A DNA stretch of 64,000 nt from Acidiferrimicrobium sp. IK (GCF_025499425.1 NZ_JAIMCB010000005.1:186001-250000); one strand, 5' to 3'; counted from the first letter of the stretch, positions 31,287 through 40,711 are shown. A program made the numbers and translations. The notes: generated by a model from the letters alone, not told the origin.

Positions 31287-31496
31287 TCAGGTGAGCGGTC
31301 GGACCTCGACCGCCTCCCACCGGCCGCCGTGGGCGGCCGCCAGCGAGTACTCGACGCGAACCCCGACCGGGATGGTCCGCGAGCCGTCGGCGATCTGGGT
31401 GCAGTGGAACCGGTAGCTGCCCCCGTCGTCGCCGGCGACGGCGCCCAGCCCGACGTGCTCGTCGAACTCGCCGACGGTGCCCCGCTGCGTGGTCAC
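31287..31496 (-). CDS. Divergent cold-shock-domain-like protein
   Basis: 69 residues from GTG 31496, overlapping the hisG stop (GTGA). RGTVGEFDEHVGLGAV, YRFHCTQIADGSRTI and VGVRVEYSLAAAHGG mirror the CspA beta barrel, with GTVxxFDxxxGLGxV in place of GTVKWFNxxKGFGFI and FHCTxI in place of FVHFSAI. The RNP1 and RNP2 aromatic residues are mostly lost, so ordinary nucleic-acid stacking is doubtful. It ends the fmt-to-hisG gene chain. Function unknown. Confidence 0.65.
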   Translation of the reverse strand: MTTQRGTVGEFDEHVGLGAVAGDDGGSYRFHCTQIADGSRTIPVGVRVEYSLAAAHGGRWEAVEVRPLT

Positions 31497-32368
31497 GGGA
31501 CGATCTTGGCGATCGGCAGTTCGATGATGTCGGTCGCTCCGTGGTCCTTCAGGGCCGGGATCAGCGTGTTGATCGTCGCTTTGGGGACCACCGCCTCCAC
31601 CGCGTAGCCGTCGGTGCCGAACAGCTTCGAGATCGTCGGGGACTTCATGGCCGGGACGATGGCGATCACCGCGTCGAGGTCGGGTTCGCTGACGTTGAGC
31701 TTCACCAGGACCCGGGTGCGGGCCACCAGGGTGCCCTCGAGCAAGCTGTGGAGCTGCTGCATGGCGTGGCGCTTGTCGTCGTCGGCCCACGCCAAGGGGT
31801 GGGCGACCAGCTCGGTGTAGGACTCGAGGATGGTGTCGACGATGCGCAGCCCCGCGGCCCGAAGGGCCCGGCCGGTCTCGGTGATCTCGACCACCGCGTC
31901 GGCGATCTCGGGGATCTTGGCTTCGGTGGCCCCGTAGGACAGCCGGACGTCGGCTTTGATGCCGTGCCGCTCGAAGTAGCGCGTCGCGAGCCCCACGTAC
32001 TCGGTGCTGACCCGCACCCCGTCGTCGAGGTCGGTGACGGTGCGCACCGGCGAGTCGGCGGCGACGGCCAGCACCACTTTGATCGGCCGCGACGTCGCTT
32101 TGGAGTAGCGCAGCTGGCCGAGGGAGTGGACGTCGCTGCCGGTCTCTTCGATCCAGTCCCGGCCGGTGATCCCGAGGTCGAACATCCCCTCGGCGACGTA
32201 GCGGGGGATCTCCTGCGGGCGCAGGATCCGCACGTCGGCGATCCGGGGGTCGTTGATCGTCGCCCGGTAGTCGACCTCCGAGGAGCGGGTCACCGCCAAG
32301 TCGGCGGCCTCGAACAGCTCCAGGGTGGCCTTCTCGAGCGATCCTTTGGGCAGGACCAGGCGCAGCAC
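31493..32368 (-). CDS. hisG: ATP phosphoribosyltransferase (long form)
   Basis: 291 residues, GTG start. It condenses ATP with PRPP, the first and feedback-regulated step of histidine synthesis. Seen are LRLVLPKGSLEKATLELFE, DLGITGRDWIEETG, the PRPP loop around DAVVEITETGRALRAAGL, and a C-terminal ACT-like regulatory domain (IVPAMKSPTISKLFGTDGYAVEAVV). The length marks the HisZ-independent hexameric form. It follows ribH by 3 bases; the other his genes are not in the window. Confidence 0.96.
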   Translation of the reverse strand: MLRLVLPKGSLEKATLELFEAADLAVTRSSEVDYRATINDPRIADVRILRPQEIPRYVAEGMFDLGITGRDWIEETGSDVHSLGQLRYSKATSRPIKVVLAVAADSPVRTVTDLDDGVRVSTEYVGLATRYFERHGIKADVRLSYGATEAKIPEIADAVVEITETGRALRAAGLRIVDTILESYTELVAHPLAWADDDKRHAMQQLHSLLEGTLVARTRVLVKLNVSEPDLDAVIAIVPAMKSPTISKLFGTDGYAVEAVVPKATINTLIPALKDHGATDIIELPIAKIVP

Positions 32369-32371
32369 GGC

Positions 32372-32872
32372 CTAGACCGACCGGGGCACGATCTGGCGGA
32401 GCAGGTCGGCCATCTCCAGCGCCGTCGCCGCCGCTTCGGCTCCCTTGTTGCCGGCTTTGGTGCCGGCCCGCTCGATCGCCTGCTCGATGGTCTCGGTGGT
32501 GAGCACCCCGAACACGACCGGCACGCCGGTGTCGAGACCGGCTTGGGCCACGCCGGAGGCGGCGTGGCCGGCGACGAGGTCGTAGTGGCCGGTGGCGCCG
32601 CGGATCACCGCGCCGAGGGTGACGATCGCCTGGTACCGGCCGGACGCGGCGAGGGACTTGGCGACGAGGGGGATCTCGAAGGCTCCCGGCACCCACACCA
32701 CGTCGACGGAGCCCTCCCCCACCCCGTGGCGGGTGAAGGTGTCGAGGGCGCCGGCGAGGAGACGCTCGGTGATGAAGTCGTTCCACCGGCTGCACACCAC
32801 CGCGAACGACTGGGTCCCGGCGGGCGCGACGATCCGGCCCTGGTAGGTGGTGCCCACCACCGGCGGGGTCAC
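32372..32872 (-). CDS. ribH: 6,7-dimethyl-8-ribityllumazine synthase
   Basis: 166 residues, GTG start overlapping the ribBA stop (GTGA). It joins 3,4-dihydroxy-2-butanone 4-phosphate with the ribitylaminopyrimidine. Motifs are [24 protein letters not shown] and [23 protein letters not shown], with the catalytic His in the last. It usually forms pentamers or icosahedral shells with riboflavin synthase, whose gene is two positions upstream. Confidence 0.97.
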   Translation of the reverse strand: MTPPVVGTTYQGRIVAPAGTQSFAVVCSRWNDFITERLLAGALDTFTRHGVGEGSVDVVWVPGAFEIPLVAKSLAASGRYQAIVTLGAVIRGATGHYDLVAGHAASGVAQAGLDTGVPVVFGVLTTETIEQAIERAGTKAGNKGAEAAATALEMADLLRQIVPRSV

Positions 32873-34137
32873 TGCTCGCTCCCGGTCGGCGGGACGCCGG
32901 TCGGGGGCTCAGCGGGCAGCGGCGTCGGGCTCAGCCCCTCGAGTTTGTGGCCCATCCGCTCCGCCTTGGTCGTGAGGTAGCGGATGTTGTCGGCGTTGGG
33001 CTCCGAGGTGATCGGGACCTGCTCGACGATCTCCAGGCCGAAGCCCTCGAGGCCGCCCCGCTTGGCTGGGTTGTTGGTCAGGATGCGCATGGTCGTGATG
33101 CCCAAGTCGACGAGGATCTGAGCCCCGATACCGTACTCGCGGTTGTCGACGGGCAGCCCGAGCTCCAAGTTGGCGTCGACGGTGTCGAAGCCGGCGTCTT
33201 GGAGGTTGTAGGCGTGGAGCTTGTTGGTGATGCCGATGCCGCGCCCCTCGTGGCCCCGCAGGTAGACGATGACCCCGGTCCCCTCCGCGGCGATCCGGGC
33301 CATGGCGGCGTGGAGCTGGGTGCCGCAGTCGCAGCGACGAGAACCGAACACGTCGCCGGTCAGGCACTCGCTGTGCACCCGGACCAAGACGTTGGCCTGA
33401 CCGTCGGGTTCGCCCATGACCAGCGCCAGGTGGGTTTCGCCGTCGAGGAGGCTGGCGTAGGACAGGCAGGTGAACTCGCCCCACTCGGTGGGGATGCGCG
33501 CCGACCCGGTGCGCCGCACGAGGTGCTCGCTGCGGCGCCGGTAGCGGACCATGTCGGCGATGGTGACCAGCACCAGGCCGTGCTCGGCGGCGAAGGCCTC
33601 CAGCTCCGGGCGGCGGGCCATCCCGAGGCCGTCGGCGGTGACGACCTCGCAGAGGACCCCGGAGGGCGCCAGGCCGGCCATGCGGGCCAGGTCCACCGCG
33701 GCCTCGGTGTGCCCGGCCCGTTTGAGCACGCCGCCCTCCCGGGCTCGCAGCACGTGGACGTGGCCGGGGCGGGCCAGGTCGCCGGGGCGGGTTTCGGGGT
33801 CGACGAGGGCTTTGACGGTGGCGGCCCGGTCGGCGGCGGAGATGCCGGTGGTGACGCCGCGGCGGGCGTCTACGGTGACGGTGAACGCGGTGCGCTGCGA
33901 TTCGGTGTTGCGGGCCACCATCAGCGGCAGGTCCAGCTCGTCGGCGCGCCCCTCGGTCACCGCGGCGCAGATCAACCCTGACGTGTGGCGCACGAAGAAC
34001 GCCATGTGCTCGGGGGTGACGTGCTCGCTGGCGACGATCAGGTCGCCTTCGTTCTCCCTGTCCTCGTCGTCGACGACGACCACGATCTCGCCCCGGCCGA
34101 CCGCGGCGATGGCCTCTTCGACGGTGCTGGTCGTCAT
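32869..34137 (-). CDS. ribBA: Bifunctional DHBP synthase / GTP cyclohydrolase II
   Basis: 422 residues. The N-terminal RibB half has [14 protein letters not shown] (acidic Mg site), [10 protein letters not shown] and [16 protein letters not shown]. The C-terminal RibA half has [20 protein letters not shown], containing the three zinc Cys, and [23 protein letters not shown]. It supplies both precursors for riboflavin. ATG 34137 overlaps the ribE stop (ATGA). Confidence 0.97.
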   Translation of the reverse strand: MTTSTVEEAIAAVGRGEIVVVVDDEDRENEGDLIVASEHVTPEHMAFFVRHTSGLICAAVTEGRADELDLPLMVARNTESQRTAFTVTVDARRGVTTGISAADRAATVKALVDPETRPGDLARPGHVHVLRAREGGVLKRAGHTEAAVDLARMAGLAPSGVLCEVVTADGLGMARRPELEAFAAEHGLVLVTIADMVRYRRRSEHLVRRTGSARIPTEWGEFTCLSYASLLDGETHLALVMGEPDGQANVLVRVHSECLTGDVFGSRRCDCGTQLHAAMARIAAEGTGVIVYLRGHEGRGIGITNKLHAYNLQDAGFDTVDANLELGLPVDNREYGIGAQILVDLGITTMRILTNNPAKRGGLEGFGLEIVEQVPITSEPNADNIRYLTTKAERMGHKLEGLSPTPLPAEPPTGVPPTGSEQ

Positions 34138-34775
34138 GGCAGTTCCTCCGGGAGGGCCTCGGGGGTCACCGACCCGGGGGCCGGGACGTAAGGGGACGAC
34201 GCGCCGGCGGCGAGGAGCCGCTCGGCGTACTTGGCGATGACGTCGACCTCGAGGTTGACCCCGTCGCCGGGCCGGCGCTGCCCGAGGACGGTGACCTCTG
34301 CGGTGTGGGGGATGATCGCCACGCTGAACCCGTCGTCGATGACGTCGACCACGGTGAGGCTGCAGCCGTCGACGGTGACCGACCCTTTGGGGACCAGGTA
34401 GCGCAGCAGATCCTCCGCCACCCGGACCCGCAGGTCGGGGGCGGGGTTGACCACCGTGCCGACCCCGTCCACGTGGCCCTGCACCAGGTGGCCGCCGAGG
34501 CGGTCCGCCAAGCGCACCGGTCGTTCCAGGTTGACCGGGTCGCCGGGCGCGAGGGTGCGCAGGTTGGTCCGCCCGAGGGTTTCGCCGACCGCGTCGGCCG
34601 CCCACCAGCCCTCCCCTTTGTCCACCACTGTCAGGCAGCAACCGTTGACCGCGATGGAGTCGCCGGGCGCGCTGCCCTGGAGGACCACGTCGGCGGCGAA
34701 CACCATCCGGGTCGCGCCGGGCCGCGCTTCGACGGCTCGCAGCCGGCCGATCTCTTCGACGATCCCGGTGAACAC
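34134..34775 (-). CDS. ribE: Riboflavin synthase alpha chain
   Basis: 213 residues from GTG 34775 ([19 protein letters not shown]). Two similar lumazine-binding barrels are visible: [13 protein letters not shown] with [13 protein letters not shown], and [14 protein letters not shown] with [12 protein letters not shown]. It dismutates two lumazine molecules to riboflavin and a pyrimidine. The N-terminal FTGIVEE motif fixes the start; GTG is the only normal start codon there. The gene lies 20 bases after ribD. Confidence 0.97.
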   Translation of the reverse strand: MFTGIVEEIGRLRAVEARPGATRMVFAADVVLQGSAPGDSIAVNGCCLTVVDKGEGWWAADAVGETLGRTNLRTLAPGDPVNLERPVRLADRLGGHLVQGHVDGVGTVVNPAPDLRVRVAEDLLRYLVPKGSVTVDGCSLTVVDVIDDGFSVAIIPHTAEVTVLGQRRPGDGVNLEVDVIAKYAERLLAAGASSPYVPAPGSVTPEALPEELP

Positions 34776-34795
34776 GACTGTCACGGTAGGGCGGA

Positions 34796-35839
34796 TTAGC
34801 TGCGTTCCTCCAGCGGCGCCGGCCGGGCGGGCGGGGCGGCGGGGCGCAGGTCGATGCGCACGTCGTCGCCGAGGCGCTCGACGCCGGCGATGCGGCCCCG
34901 CCACACGTCGCCCATGGTGGGCGCTCCGGGGCCCGCGAACATCGGGACGCCGTCGTCGCCGCCGAGCAGCGCGGGGGCCAGGTACAGCACGTAGCGGTCC
35001 ACCAGCCCGGCCTGGTGGAACTGGTGGGCGACGCCGGCGCCGCCCTCGACCAGCAGCTGCAGCACCCCCCGGCCGCCTAGGTCGTCGAGGAGGTCGCCGA
35101 GCGGCCCGCGGTGCTCGATCGCGGGGGCCACCCGGGCGCCGGCGGGGATGGATCCGATCACCACCCGCAGCGGGTCGGGGCCCTCGACCCCCCGCACCGT
35201 CAGCGCCGGGTCGTCGGCTCGCACGGTGCCCGTCCCGACCGCGACGGCGCCGCTCTCGGCCCGCAGCCGGTGGGCGTCGAGGCGGGCGGCGGTGCCGGTG
35301 ATCCACTGGCTGCTCCGGTCGGGGGCGGCGATGCGCCCGTCGAGGGTGGCGGCCAGCTTGAGGACCACCAACGGCCGCCCGGTCCGGCGGTGGTGCAGGT
35401 ACGGGGCCAGCTGCTCGGTCGCGTCGGCGGCGGCGACGCCGACGGTGACCGCGATGCCCGCGGCCCGGAGGCGGGCCAGGCCGGCGCCGGCGACGCGGCG
35501 GTCGGGGTCCTCCAGCGCCACGACCACCCGGGCCACTCCCGCGGCGATGAGGGCGTCGGCGCAGGGCGGGGTCCGTCCGTGGTGGGCGCAGGGCTCGAGG
35601 GTGACGTACACCGTGGCGCCCCGGGCGGATCCGCCGGCCAGTTCGAGGGCGACGGCTTCGGCGTGGGGTCCGCCCGGCGGGGAGGTGGCCCCGACCACGA
35701 CCGGCTCGTCGCCGGCGGGGACGACGACCGCGCCGACCCACGGGTTGGGGGCGGTGGTGGTGCGCACCGCGGCGGCCGCGGCCAGGGCCTCGGCCATCCA
35801 CACCTCGTCGTCACCGGGCCCGTCCCGGGGCCCGGTCAC
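34796..35839 (-). CDS. ribD: Riboflavin deaminase/reductase
   Basis: 347 residues from GTG 35839, overlapping the mogA-like stop (GTGA). The deaminase half has [10 protein letters not shown] (zinc His and catalytic Glu) and [21 protein letters not shown] (two zinc Cys). The reductase half has [23 protein letters not shown] and [11 protein letters not shown] for NADPH and substrate. It performs the second and third steps of riboflavin synthesis. No FMN riboswitch lies upstream because the gene is inside a coupled chain. Confidence 0.96.
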   Translation of the reverse strand: MTGPRDGPGDDEVWMAEALAAAAAVRTTTAPNPWVGAVVVPAGDEPVVVGATSPPGGPHAEAVALELAGGSARGATVYVTLEPCAHHGRTPPCADALIAAGVARVVVALEDPDRRVAGAGLARLRAAGIAVTVGVAAADATEQLAPYLHHRRTGRPLVVLKLAATLDGRIAAPDRSSQWITGTAARLDAHRLRAESGAVAVGTGTVRADDPALTVRGVEGPDPLRVVIGSIPAGARVAPAIEHRGPLGDLLDDLGGRGVLQLLVEGGAGVAHQFHQAGLVDRYVLYLAPALLGGDDGVPMFAGPGAPTMGDVWRGRIAGVERLGDDVRIDLRPAAPPARPAPLEERS

Positions 35840-36369
35840 GGGTGGTGGGTCGGGGCGCCGAGCAGCAGGTCGAGGGCGTGGGGGATCACGTCGATGACCG
35901 CTCCTAGGCACTCCACGGCGCCTTTGGGGGAGCCCGGCGTGTTGAGGATGATGGTGTGGCCTTTGATGCCGGCGGTGCCCCGCGACAGCCGACCGAGCGG
36001 CGAGACCAGGCGCATGGCCTCGGCCAGGCCGGGAGCCGGGCGGTCGATGACCTCCGCGGTCCCTTCGGGGGTGTGGTCCCGAGGGGCGAACCCGGTGCCG
36101 CCGGTGGTGACGACCAGACCGGCGAAGCCGGCGCAGGCCCGGGCCAACTCGCCGGCCACCGCCGCCACCCCGTCCGCGGTGACGCTGCGCTCGACCACCG
36201 CGAACCCCGCGGCGCTCAGCGCCTCTTCCAGCGCGGCGCCCGAACGGTCCTCGCGGGTGCCGGCGATGACCCCGTCGGAGACGGTGATCACCTTCGCTTC
36301 CCGGGCCGGCGGCGTTCCGGGCTGCGCCTCGGGCCCCGTCGCGTCCCCGCCGGCTGCGGTTGCGCTCAC
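35836..36369 (-). CDS. MogA/MoaB-family molybdopterin-binding protein
   Basis: 177 residues from GTG 36369, overlapping the rpe stop. VITVSDGVIAGTREDRSG, VVTTGGTGFAPRDHTPEGT, GTAGIKGHTIILNTPGSPKGAVECL and the final helix are the standard MoaB/MogA fold that adenylylates molybdopterin in molybdenum cofactor synthesis. Catalytic Asp equivalents are in SDG and RDHTPE. No other moa/moe gene is near, so it may act as a moonlighting or remote member of that pathway. Its place between rpe and ribD is unusual. Confidence 0.88.
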   Translation of the reverse strand: MSATAAGGDATGPEAQPGTPPAREAKVITVSDGVIAGTREDRSGAALEEALSAAGFAVVERSVTADGVAAVAGELARACAGFAGLVVTTGGTGFAPRDHTPEGTAEVIDRPAPGLAEAMRLVSPLGRLSRGTAGIKGHTIILNTPGSPKGAVECLGAVIDVIPHALDLLLGAPTHHP

Positions 36370-37031
36370 GCCGGCTGCCTGGCGGCGTCGCCCGCGGCGC
36401 GCAGCTCTCGGACCGCGGCGGCGGGGTCGTCGTGGCCGAAGATGGCGCTGCCGGCGACGAACATCTCCGCGCCGGCGCCGGCCACCGCGGCGGCGGTCGC
36501 GGAGTCGATCCCGCCGTCGACCTCCAGCACCACGCTGTGGCCGTCGGCGTCGATGGCGTGGCGGGCCCGGGCGATCTTGGGGACCACTTCGGACATGAAC
36601 GACTGGCCCCCGAAGCCGGGATGCACGGTCATGACCAGCAACAAGTCGATGCGCTCGAGCCACGGGAGGCAGTCGTCGATCGGGGTCTCGGGGTTGACCG
36701 CCAGCCCTACCCCGAGGCCGAGGGCCCGCATCTGGTCGATCAGCTCGGAGGTGTGGCCGATCTCGACGTGCACGCTGCAGCTGTCGGCGCCCGCGGCCCT
36801 GAACGCCTCCAGGTACTGACCGGGGTTGGTCATCATCAGGTGGCAGTCGAGGTACATGTCGCTGTGGCGGCGGATCGCTTTGACCACCGGCGGCCCGATG
36901 GTCAAGTTGGGTACGAAGTGGCCGTCCATCACGTCCACGTGGAGCCAGTCGGCGTCGCCAGCCACCTTGGTGATGTCCTCGCCGAGCGCGGCGAAGTCGG
37001 CCGAGAGGATCGAGGGGGCGATGCGGGTCAT
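36366..37031 (-). CDS. rpe: Ribulose-phosphate 3-epimerase
   Basis: 221 residues from ATG 37031 (MTRIAPSILSADF). A TIM barrel with metal and catalytic residues in DWLHVDVMDGHFVPN, CHLMMTNP, VMTVHPGFGGQSF and LEVDGGID. It interconverts ribulose 5-phosphate and xylulose 5-phosphate. Ribulose 5-phosphate is the substrate of RibB, so the location beside the riboflavin genes makes metabolic sense. Confidence 0.96.
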   Translation of the reverse strand: MTRIAPSILSADFAALGEDITKVAGDADWLHVDVMDGHFVPNLTIGPPVVKAIRRHSDMYLDCHLMMTNPGQYLEAFRAAGADSCSVHVEIGHTSELIDQMRALGLGVGLAVNPETPIDDCLPWLERIDLLLVMTVHPGFGGQSFMSEVVPKIARARHAIDADGHSVVLEVDGGIDSATAAAVAGAGAEMFVAGSAIFGHDDPAAAVRELRAAGDAARQPA

Positions 37032-37122
37032 CACCTGACGACGATACGGCGGCGGCGGGGGTAGCGACCACCGTCGCCGGTCGCGCGGGCCGCGCCGGCG
37101 GTCGGGCGGGCCGCGCCGGGGG

Positions 37123-38370
37123 TCACGGCCGGCGGAGGCGCAGCAGGTACATCCCGTCGGTGCCCGCCGCCTGCGGCAGCAGCAGCGCCCCCCGCCCGGC
37201 CGGCGCCCACGGCGCAGCCGGAGGTGGCAGCGCCACCAGCTCCGGGTGGGTGCCACCCAGCCACCGGTCGACCGAGGCGGTCTCGAGGACGGTCAGGGTG
37301 CAGACGCTGTAGACGAGGGTCCCTCCGGGAGCGAGGAGCGCGACGGCGGCCTCGAGGAGCCGGCGCTGCAAGGCGGTGAGGCGCTCCAGGTCGTCGGGCC
37401 GCACCCGCCAGCGGGCGTCGGGCCGCCGGCGCAAGACGCCCAGCCCCGAGCAGGGCGCGTCGACGAGGACCCGGTCCGCGCACCCGGGTCGCAGCGGCGG
37501 GAGGGTGCCGTCGGCCACGACGGTGGCGACGTTCGCCAGGCCCAGGCCGGTGACGTTGCCGGCGACCACCCGGGCCCGGTCGGGCTCGGCGTCGGCGGCG
37601 ACCACCAGCGCCGGGCGCCCGGCGGGCTCCGGCGCCGCCGGCTGGGGGCCGGCGGGACCGTAGGCCAGCGCGGTGGCCTTCCCGCCGGGCGCCGCGCACA
37701 AGTCGACGACGGTCTCGCCGGGGAGCGCCCCGACGGCCGCCGCGACCCACTGGCTGGCCAGGTCCTGGGTGTAGCCGTCGGCGCGGCGGGTCGCGGATGG
37801 AGCGGTGTTCATTACCTCGAGCGCGTCGCGGGCCGGTCCGGGGCCGAGGTCGCGGGCCAGGCGGGCGACGATCCAGTCCGGGTAGGACAGTTCGGTGGCC
37901 GGGTCCGGCCAGCGCAACGGCCCGGCGGCCACGTCACCGGCGACCTTGCGCAGCACCGCGTTGACCACTCCCCTCCCCGGGCTGCGGACCTCCTCCACCG
38001 TCGCGGCGACCGCGGCGTGCGGCGGCGTGCCGAGGTACGCCAGCTGGTAGGCGCCCAGGCGCAGCGCGGCGCGCACCTCCGGGTCGGTCCGTCCCCGGAC
38101 GTGGCGGTCGACCAGCCAGTCCAGCGCCCGGCGCATCCGGGTCGCCCCGTACACCAGTTCGGTGACCATCCCCCGGTCGCGTTCTTCGAGGCCGCTGTCG
38201 GCGAGGAGGCGGGGAACGACCAGGTTGGCCCGGCCGCCGGTGTCGATCTCGAGCATCGCCTCGATGGCCAAGCGGCGCGCCGAAGGGCGCCCCGGGCGGG
38301 GGGGACGGTCCGAGCCGGGACGGTGCCGGTCGGCGGGGTGGCGGGGCGGCGCGGGCCGGGAAGGGGTCAA
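37123..38370 (-). CDS. rsmB: 16S rRNA m5C967 methyltransferase (RsmB/Fmu family)
   Basis: 415 residues from a TTG at 38370 overlapping the fmt stop (TTGA). A NusB-like RNA-binding domain (AIEMLEIDTGGR..; ELVYGATRMRRALDWLVDRHV; LRLGAYQLAYL) precedes the Rossmann methyltransferase: VVDLCAAPGGKATALA binds SAM, VLVDAPCSGLGVLRRRPD carries the first Cys, and LVYSVCTLTVLE the nucleophilic Cys. The start was chosen because it couples to fmt and the upstream frame lies inside fmt. Confidence 0.93.
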   Translation of the reverse strand: MTPSRPAPPRHPADRHRPGSDRPPRPGRPSARRLAIEAMLEIDTGGRANLVVPRLLADSGLEERDRGMVTELVYGATRMRRALDWLVDRHVRGRTDPEVRAALRLGAYQLAYLGTPPHAAVAATVEEVRSPGRGVVNAVLRKVAGDVAAGPLRWPDPATELSYPDWIVARLARDLGPGPARDALEVMNTAPSATRRADGYTQDLASQWVAAAVGALPGETVVDLCAAPGGKATALAYGPAGPQPAAPEPAGRPALVVAADAEPDRARVVAGNVTGLGLANVATVVADGTLPPLRPGCADRVLVDAPCSGLGVLRRRPDARWRVRPDDLERLTALQRRLLEAAVALLAPGGTLVYSVCTLTVLETASVDRWLGGTHPELVALPPPAAPWAPAGRGALLLPQAAGTDGMYLLRLRRP

Positions 38371-39251
38371 CCGGCCTCCCCGCCGGCGCCGAGGAGCTCG
38401 CCGGGGGCCGGGCGGGCCCCGCGGGCCCACTCCGCCCCGGAGACCGGGCGGCGGCCTTCGGGTTGGACGGTCACCAGCCGCAAGCCGCCGTCGCCGGTGA
38501 GCGCGACGTCCCCGGCGATGCTGCCCGGGCCGGCGGAGGCGCCTTGGGGGACGTCGACGGGTGTCGCCTCGAGGACGAGCAGCCGCCGGCCCCGCCACGT
38601 CGTCCACGCCCGCCCGACCCGCACGAGGCGGTGCAGGTCGCCGGCCGGGCGGGTCCACGCCAGCTCCAGCTCCGAGCGGTCCAGCTTCGCCGCGTAGGTC
38701 ACCTCGCCGGCCTGCGGCTCGGGGTCCCCGAGGCCCTCGTGGAGCGCGTCGACGAGCAGGTCGGCGCCGACCTGCGCCAGCGTCGCCCGCAGACCCGCGG
38801 CGGTGTCGTCGGGACCGATCGGCACTACCAGCCGCCGGTACACCGGGCCGGTGTCGAGCCCTTCCTCCAGGGCCATCAGGCACACCCCGGTCTCGGTGTC
38901 ACCGGCCATGATCGCCCGCTCGACGGGCGCCGCTCCCCGCCAGCGAGGCAGCAGTGAGAAGTGGACGTTGACCATCGGCACCTCGGCGAGGACCTCGGGG
39001 CGGATGATCCGGCCGTAGGCCACGACCACCCCCAGCTGCGCGCCGGTGGCGACCACGTCCGCGGCCCGGTCGCTGACCTCCAACCCCAGCTCCCGCGCCG
39101 CGGCCTTCACCGGGCTCGGCTCCGGTTCCCCCCGCCGGCCCCGCCGGGTGTCGGCCCGGCTGACGACCAGCGCCACGTCGTGGCCGGCGGCCACCAGGGC
39201 GCGCAGAGCCACGACGGCAGGGTCGGGCGTACCGAGGAAGACCAGTCGCAG
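38367..39251 (-). CDS. fmt: Methionyl-tRNA formyltransferase, apparent CTG start
   Basis: 294 residues. It formylates Met-tRNA-fMet using 10-formyltetrahydrofolate. Seen are LRLVFLGTPDPA, VVAYGRIIRPEVL, the catalytic VNVHFSLLPRWRGAAPVERAI (Asn, His and downstream Asp), and the C-terminal OB domain. The homologous N-terminus (RLVFLGTP) has no ATG, GTG or TTG. A CTG at 39249-39251 lies five bases after a strong GGAGG, giving M-R-L-V-F-L-G-T-P, exactly the family start. A far-upstream ATG (39386) would add 45 unrelated residues, so the CTG is preferred. Confidence 0.93.
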   Translation of the reverse strand: MRLVFLGTPDPAVVALRALVAAGHDVALVVSRADTRRGRRGEPEPSPVKAAARELGLEVSDRAADVVATGAQLGVVVAYGRIIRPEVLAEVPMVNVHFSLLPRWRGAAPVERAIMAGDTETGVCLMALEEGLDTGPVYRRLVVPIGPDDTAAGLRATLAQVGADLLVDALHEGLGDPEPQAGEVTYAAKLDRSELELAWTRPAGDLHRLVRVGRAWTTWRGRRLLVLEATPVDVPQGASAGPGSIAGDVALTGDGGLRLVTVQPEGRRPVSGAEWARGARPAPGELLGAGGEAG

Positions 39252-39379
39252 GGGACCCTCCGAGCGTCGGGCGGTCCGACTGGGACGCAGCCGGGCCGGT
39301 GATGGGCGCCGCCACCCTACCGGTGGCGGGCGGCCATTCCCGACTGGAGCGCGCCGCCCGGCGGTAGCCTCGGGCGGCA

Positions 39380-40054
39380 ATGTCATCGGGTCCCCCCGGC
39401 GCCGCCGGCCACTACTTCCAGGCCGAGCCGTCGGCGCCGTCCCGGCCGGCGACAGTGCACTTGCACCTCCCCGACGTCGACGTCGAGCTCGGCGTCGATC
39501 GCGGCGTGTTCTCCGCGGGGCGCGTCGACCCGGGGACCATGCACCTCCTGCGGGTCCTGCCTCCCCTGCCCGGCGGTGACATCCTCGACCTCGGCTGCGG
39601 CTACGGCCCGATCGCCTGCACCCTGGCCCGCCGCTCCCCCGATGCGACGGTGTGGGCGGTGGACGTCAACCAGCGGGCCTTGGCCCTGACCGCCGCCAAC
39701 GCGGCGTCGCTCGGGCTGGGCAACGTGCGGGCCGTGGCCCCCGACGACGTGCCCGGCGGCCTGCGGTTCTCGGCGATGGTGTCCAACCCGCCGATCAAGG
39801 TCGGCAAGCTGGCGCTGCACGAGATGCTGCAGAGGTGGCTGCCCCGGGTCGCCCCGGGAGGCGAGGCGTGGATGGTCGTCCACCGCCACCTCGGCGCAGA
39901 CTCGCTGGCGGCGTGGCTGACCTCGGGCGGCCGGGCCGTCGAACGGAGGGGCTCCAAGCAGGGGTACCGGCTGCTGCGGGTGACCGCCGCGCCGGCTGCG
40001 ACACCCCCGGCTCCCGGCCCCGCCGGCGGCGACGGCCCCGGGAGCGCCGGATGA
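39380..40054 (+). CDS. RsmC/RlmG-like class I methyltransferase
   Basis: 224 residues. The SAM site is ILDLGCGYGPIACTLARRSP, the second acidic position is VWAVDVNQRALALT, and the catalytic NPPY-type motif reads SNPPIKVGK. This fits the methyltransferase-small-domain family that methylates exocyclic guanine N2 in 16S or 23S rRNA. The N-terminal partner domain of RsmC is reduced to about 45 residues. It diverges from fmt and is coupled (ATGA) to the following TrmH-like gene. The target nucleotide is unknown. Confidence 0.82.
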   Translation: MSSGPPGAAGHYFQAEPSAPSRPATVHLHLPDVDVELGVDRGVFSAGRVDPGTMHLLRVLPPLPGGDILDLGCGYGPIACTLARRSPDATVWAVDVNQRALALTAANAASLGLGNVRAVAPDDVPGGLRFSAMVSNPPIKVGKLALHEMLQRWLPRVAPGGEAWMVVHRHLGADSLAAWLTSGGRAVERRGSKQGYRLLRVTAAPAATPPAPGPAGGDGPGSAG

Positions 40055-40572
40055 GGCAGCTCAACCCGACCGACCTCAAACGGCTGCACCGGGAGTGGAA
40101 CCGGCGCAGCAGCGGGCGCCTGGCCCTGCTGCTAGACGGGGTGTCTTCGCCGTGGAACGTAGGGTCGATCGCCCGGACCGCCGCCGCGTACAAAGTCGAG
40201 CACGTCTACCTCGGCGGCGGTGCGCTCTCCCCCGGCAACGGCAAGGTCGGCAAGACTTCGATGGGCACCGAGCGGTATCTGTCGTGGAGCGCTTTCGAGC
40301 GCAGCCCCGACGCCGCCGACGCGGCCAGGGAGGACGGCTTCAGCGTGGTCGGCCTCGAGCTGGCCGACGACGCGGTGCCCCTCCACATGGTGACCGCCGG
40401 GCCCGACGTCTGCCTGGCGGTCGGCCACGAGGACCACGGGCTGTCGCAGGCGACCCTCGCCGCGTGCGACGCGGTGGCGTTCTTGCCCCAGCTCGGGCGG
40501 GTCGGATCGCTCAACGTGGCCACCGCCACGGCCATCGCTCTCTACGAGTTGCGGCGCCGGGAGTGGACCTGA
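40051..40572 (+). CDS. TrmH/SpoU-family RNA 2'-O-methyltransferase
   Basis: 173 residues, ATG overlapping the previous stop by 4 nt. It is a compact single-domain SPOUT enzyme: LLLDGVSSPWNVGSIARTAAAY (motif 1), CLAVGHEDHGLS (motif 2), and GRVGSLNVATATAIALYELRRR (motif 3 with the trefoil knot). The size matches TrmH/TrmL-like tRNA methyltransferases more than the two-domain TsnR protein encoded at 28310. The target is not predictable from sequence. Confidence 0.88.
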   Translation: MRQLNPTDLKRLHREWNRRSSGRLALLLDGVSSPWNVGSIARTAAAYKVEHVYLGGGALSPGNGKVGKTSMGTERYLSWSAFERSPDAADAAREDGFSVVGLELADDAVPLHMVTAGPDVCLAVGHEDHGLSQATLAACDAVAFLPQLGRVGSLNVATATAIALYELRRREWT

Positions 40573-40682
40573 GCGGAAAATGCGATAACGTGGCATCCGA
40601 GGGCGCGACTAGCGCAACCGCATCACTGAAACAGCAGCGCCGTATCTTTGAACTTTTGCCTGCAATCCCTCAATGATTCAGC

Positions 40683-40711
40683 TTGACTGAGTCACTCGGC
40701 CATGGGGTAAT
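40683..40711 (+). promoter_or_regulatory. Promoter of the cold-shock gene
   Basis: TTGACT (40683-40688), 17-base spacer, GGTAAT (40706-40711). Transcription would begin near 40718, giving a leader of about 25 bases with a strong GAGGAGG site. A second possible element TTGAAC lies about 40 bases upstream. The flanking 170 bases are AT-richer than the genome average. Confidence 0.6.

Noticed and set aside
35840..39260. FMN riboswitch before the riboflavin genes
   Set aside because: The rib genes are joined by stop/start overlaps to upstream genes, so there is no leader; no RFN-like conserved blocks were seen.
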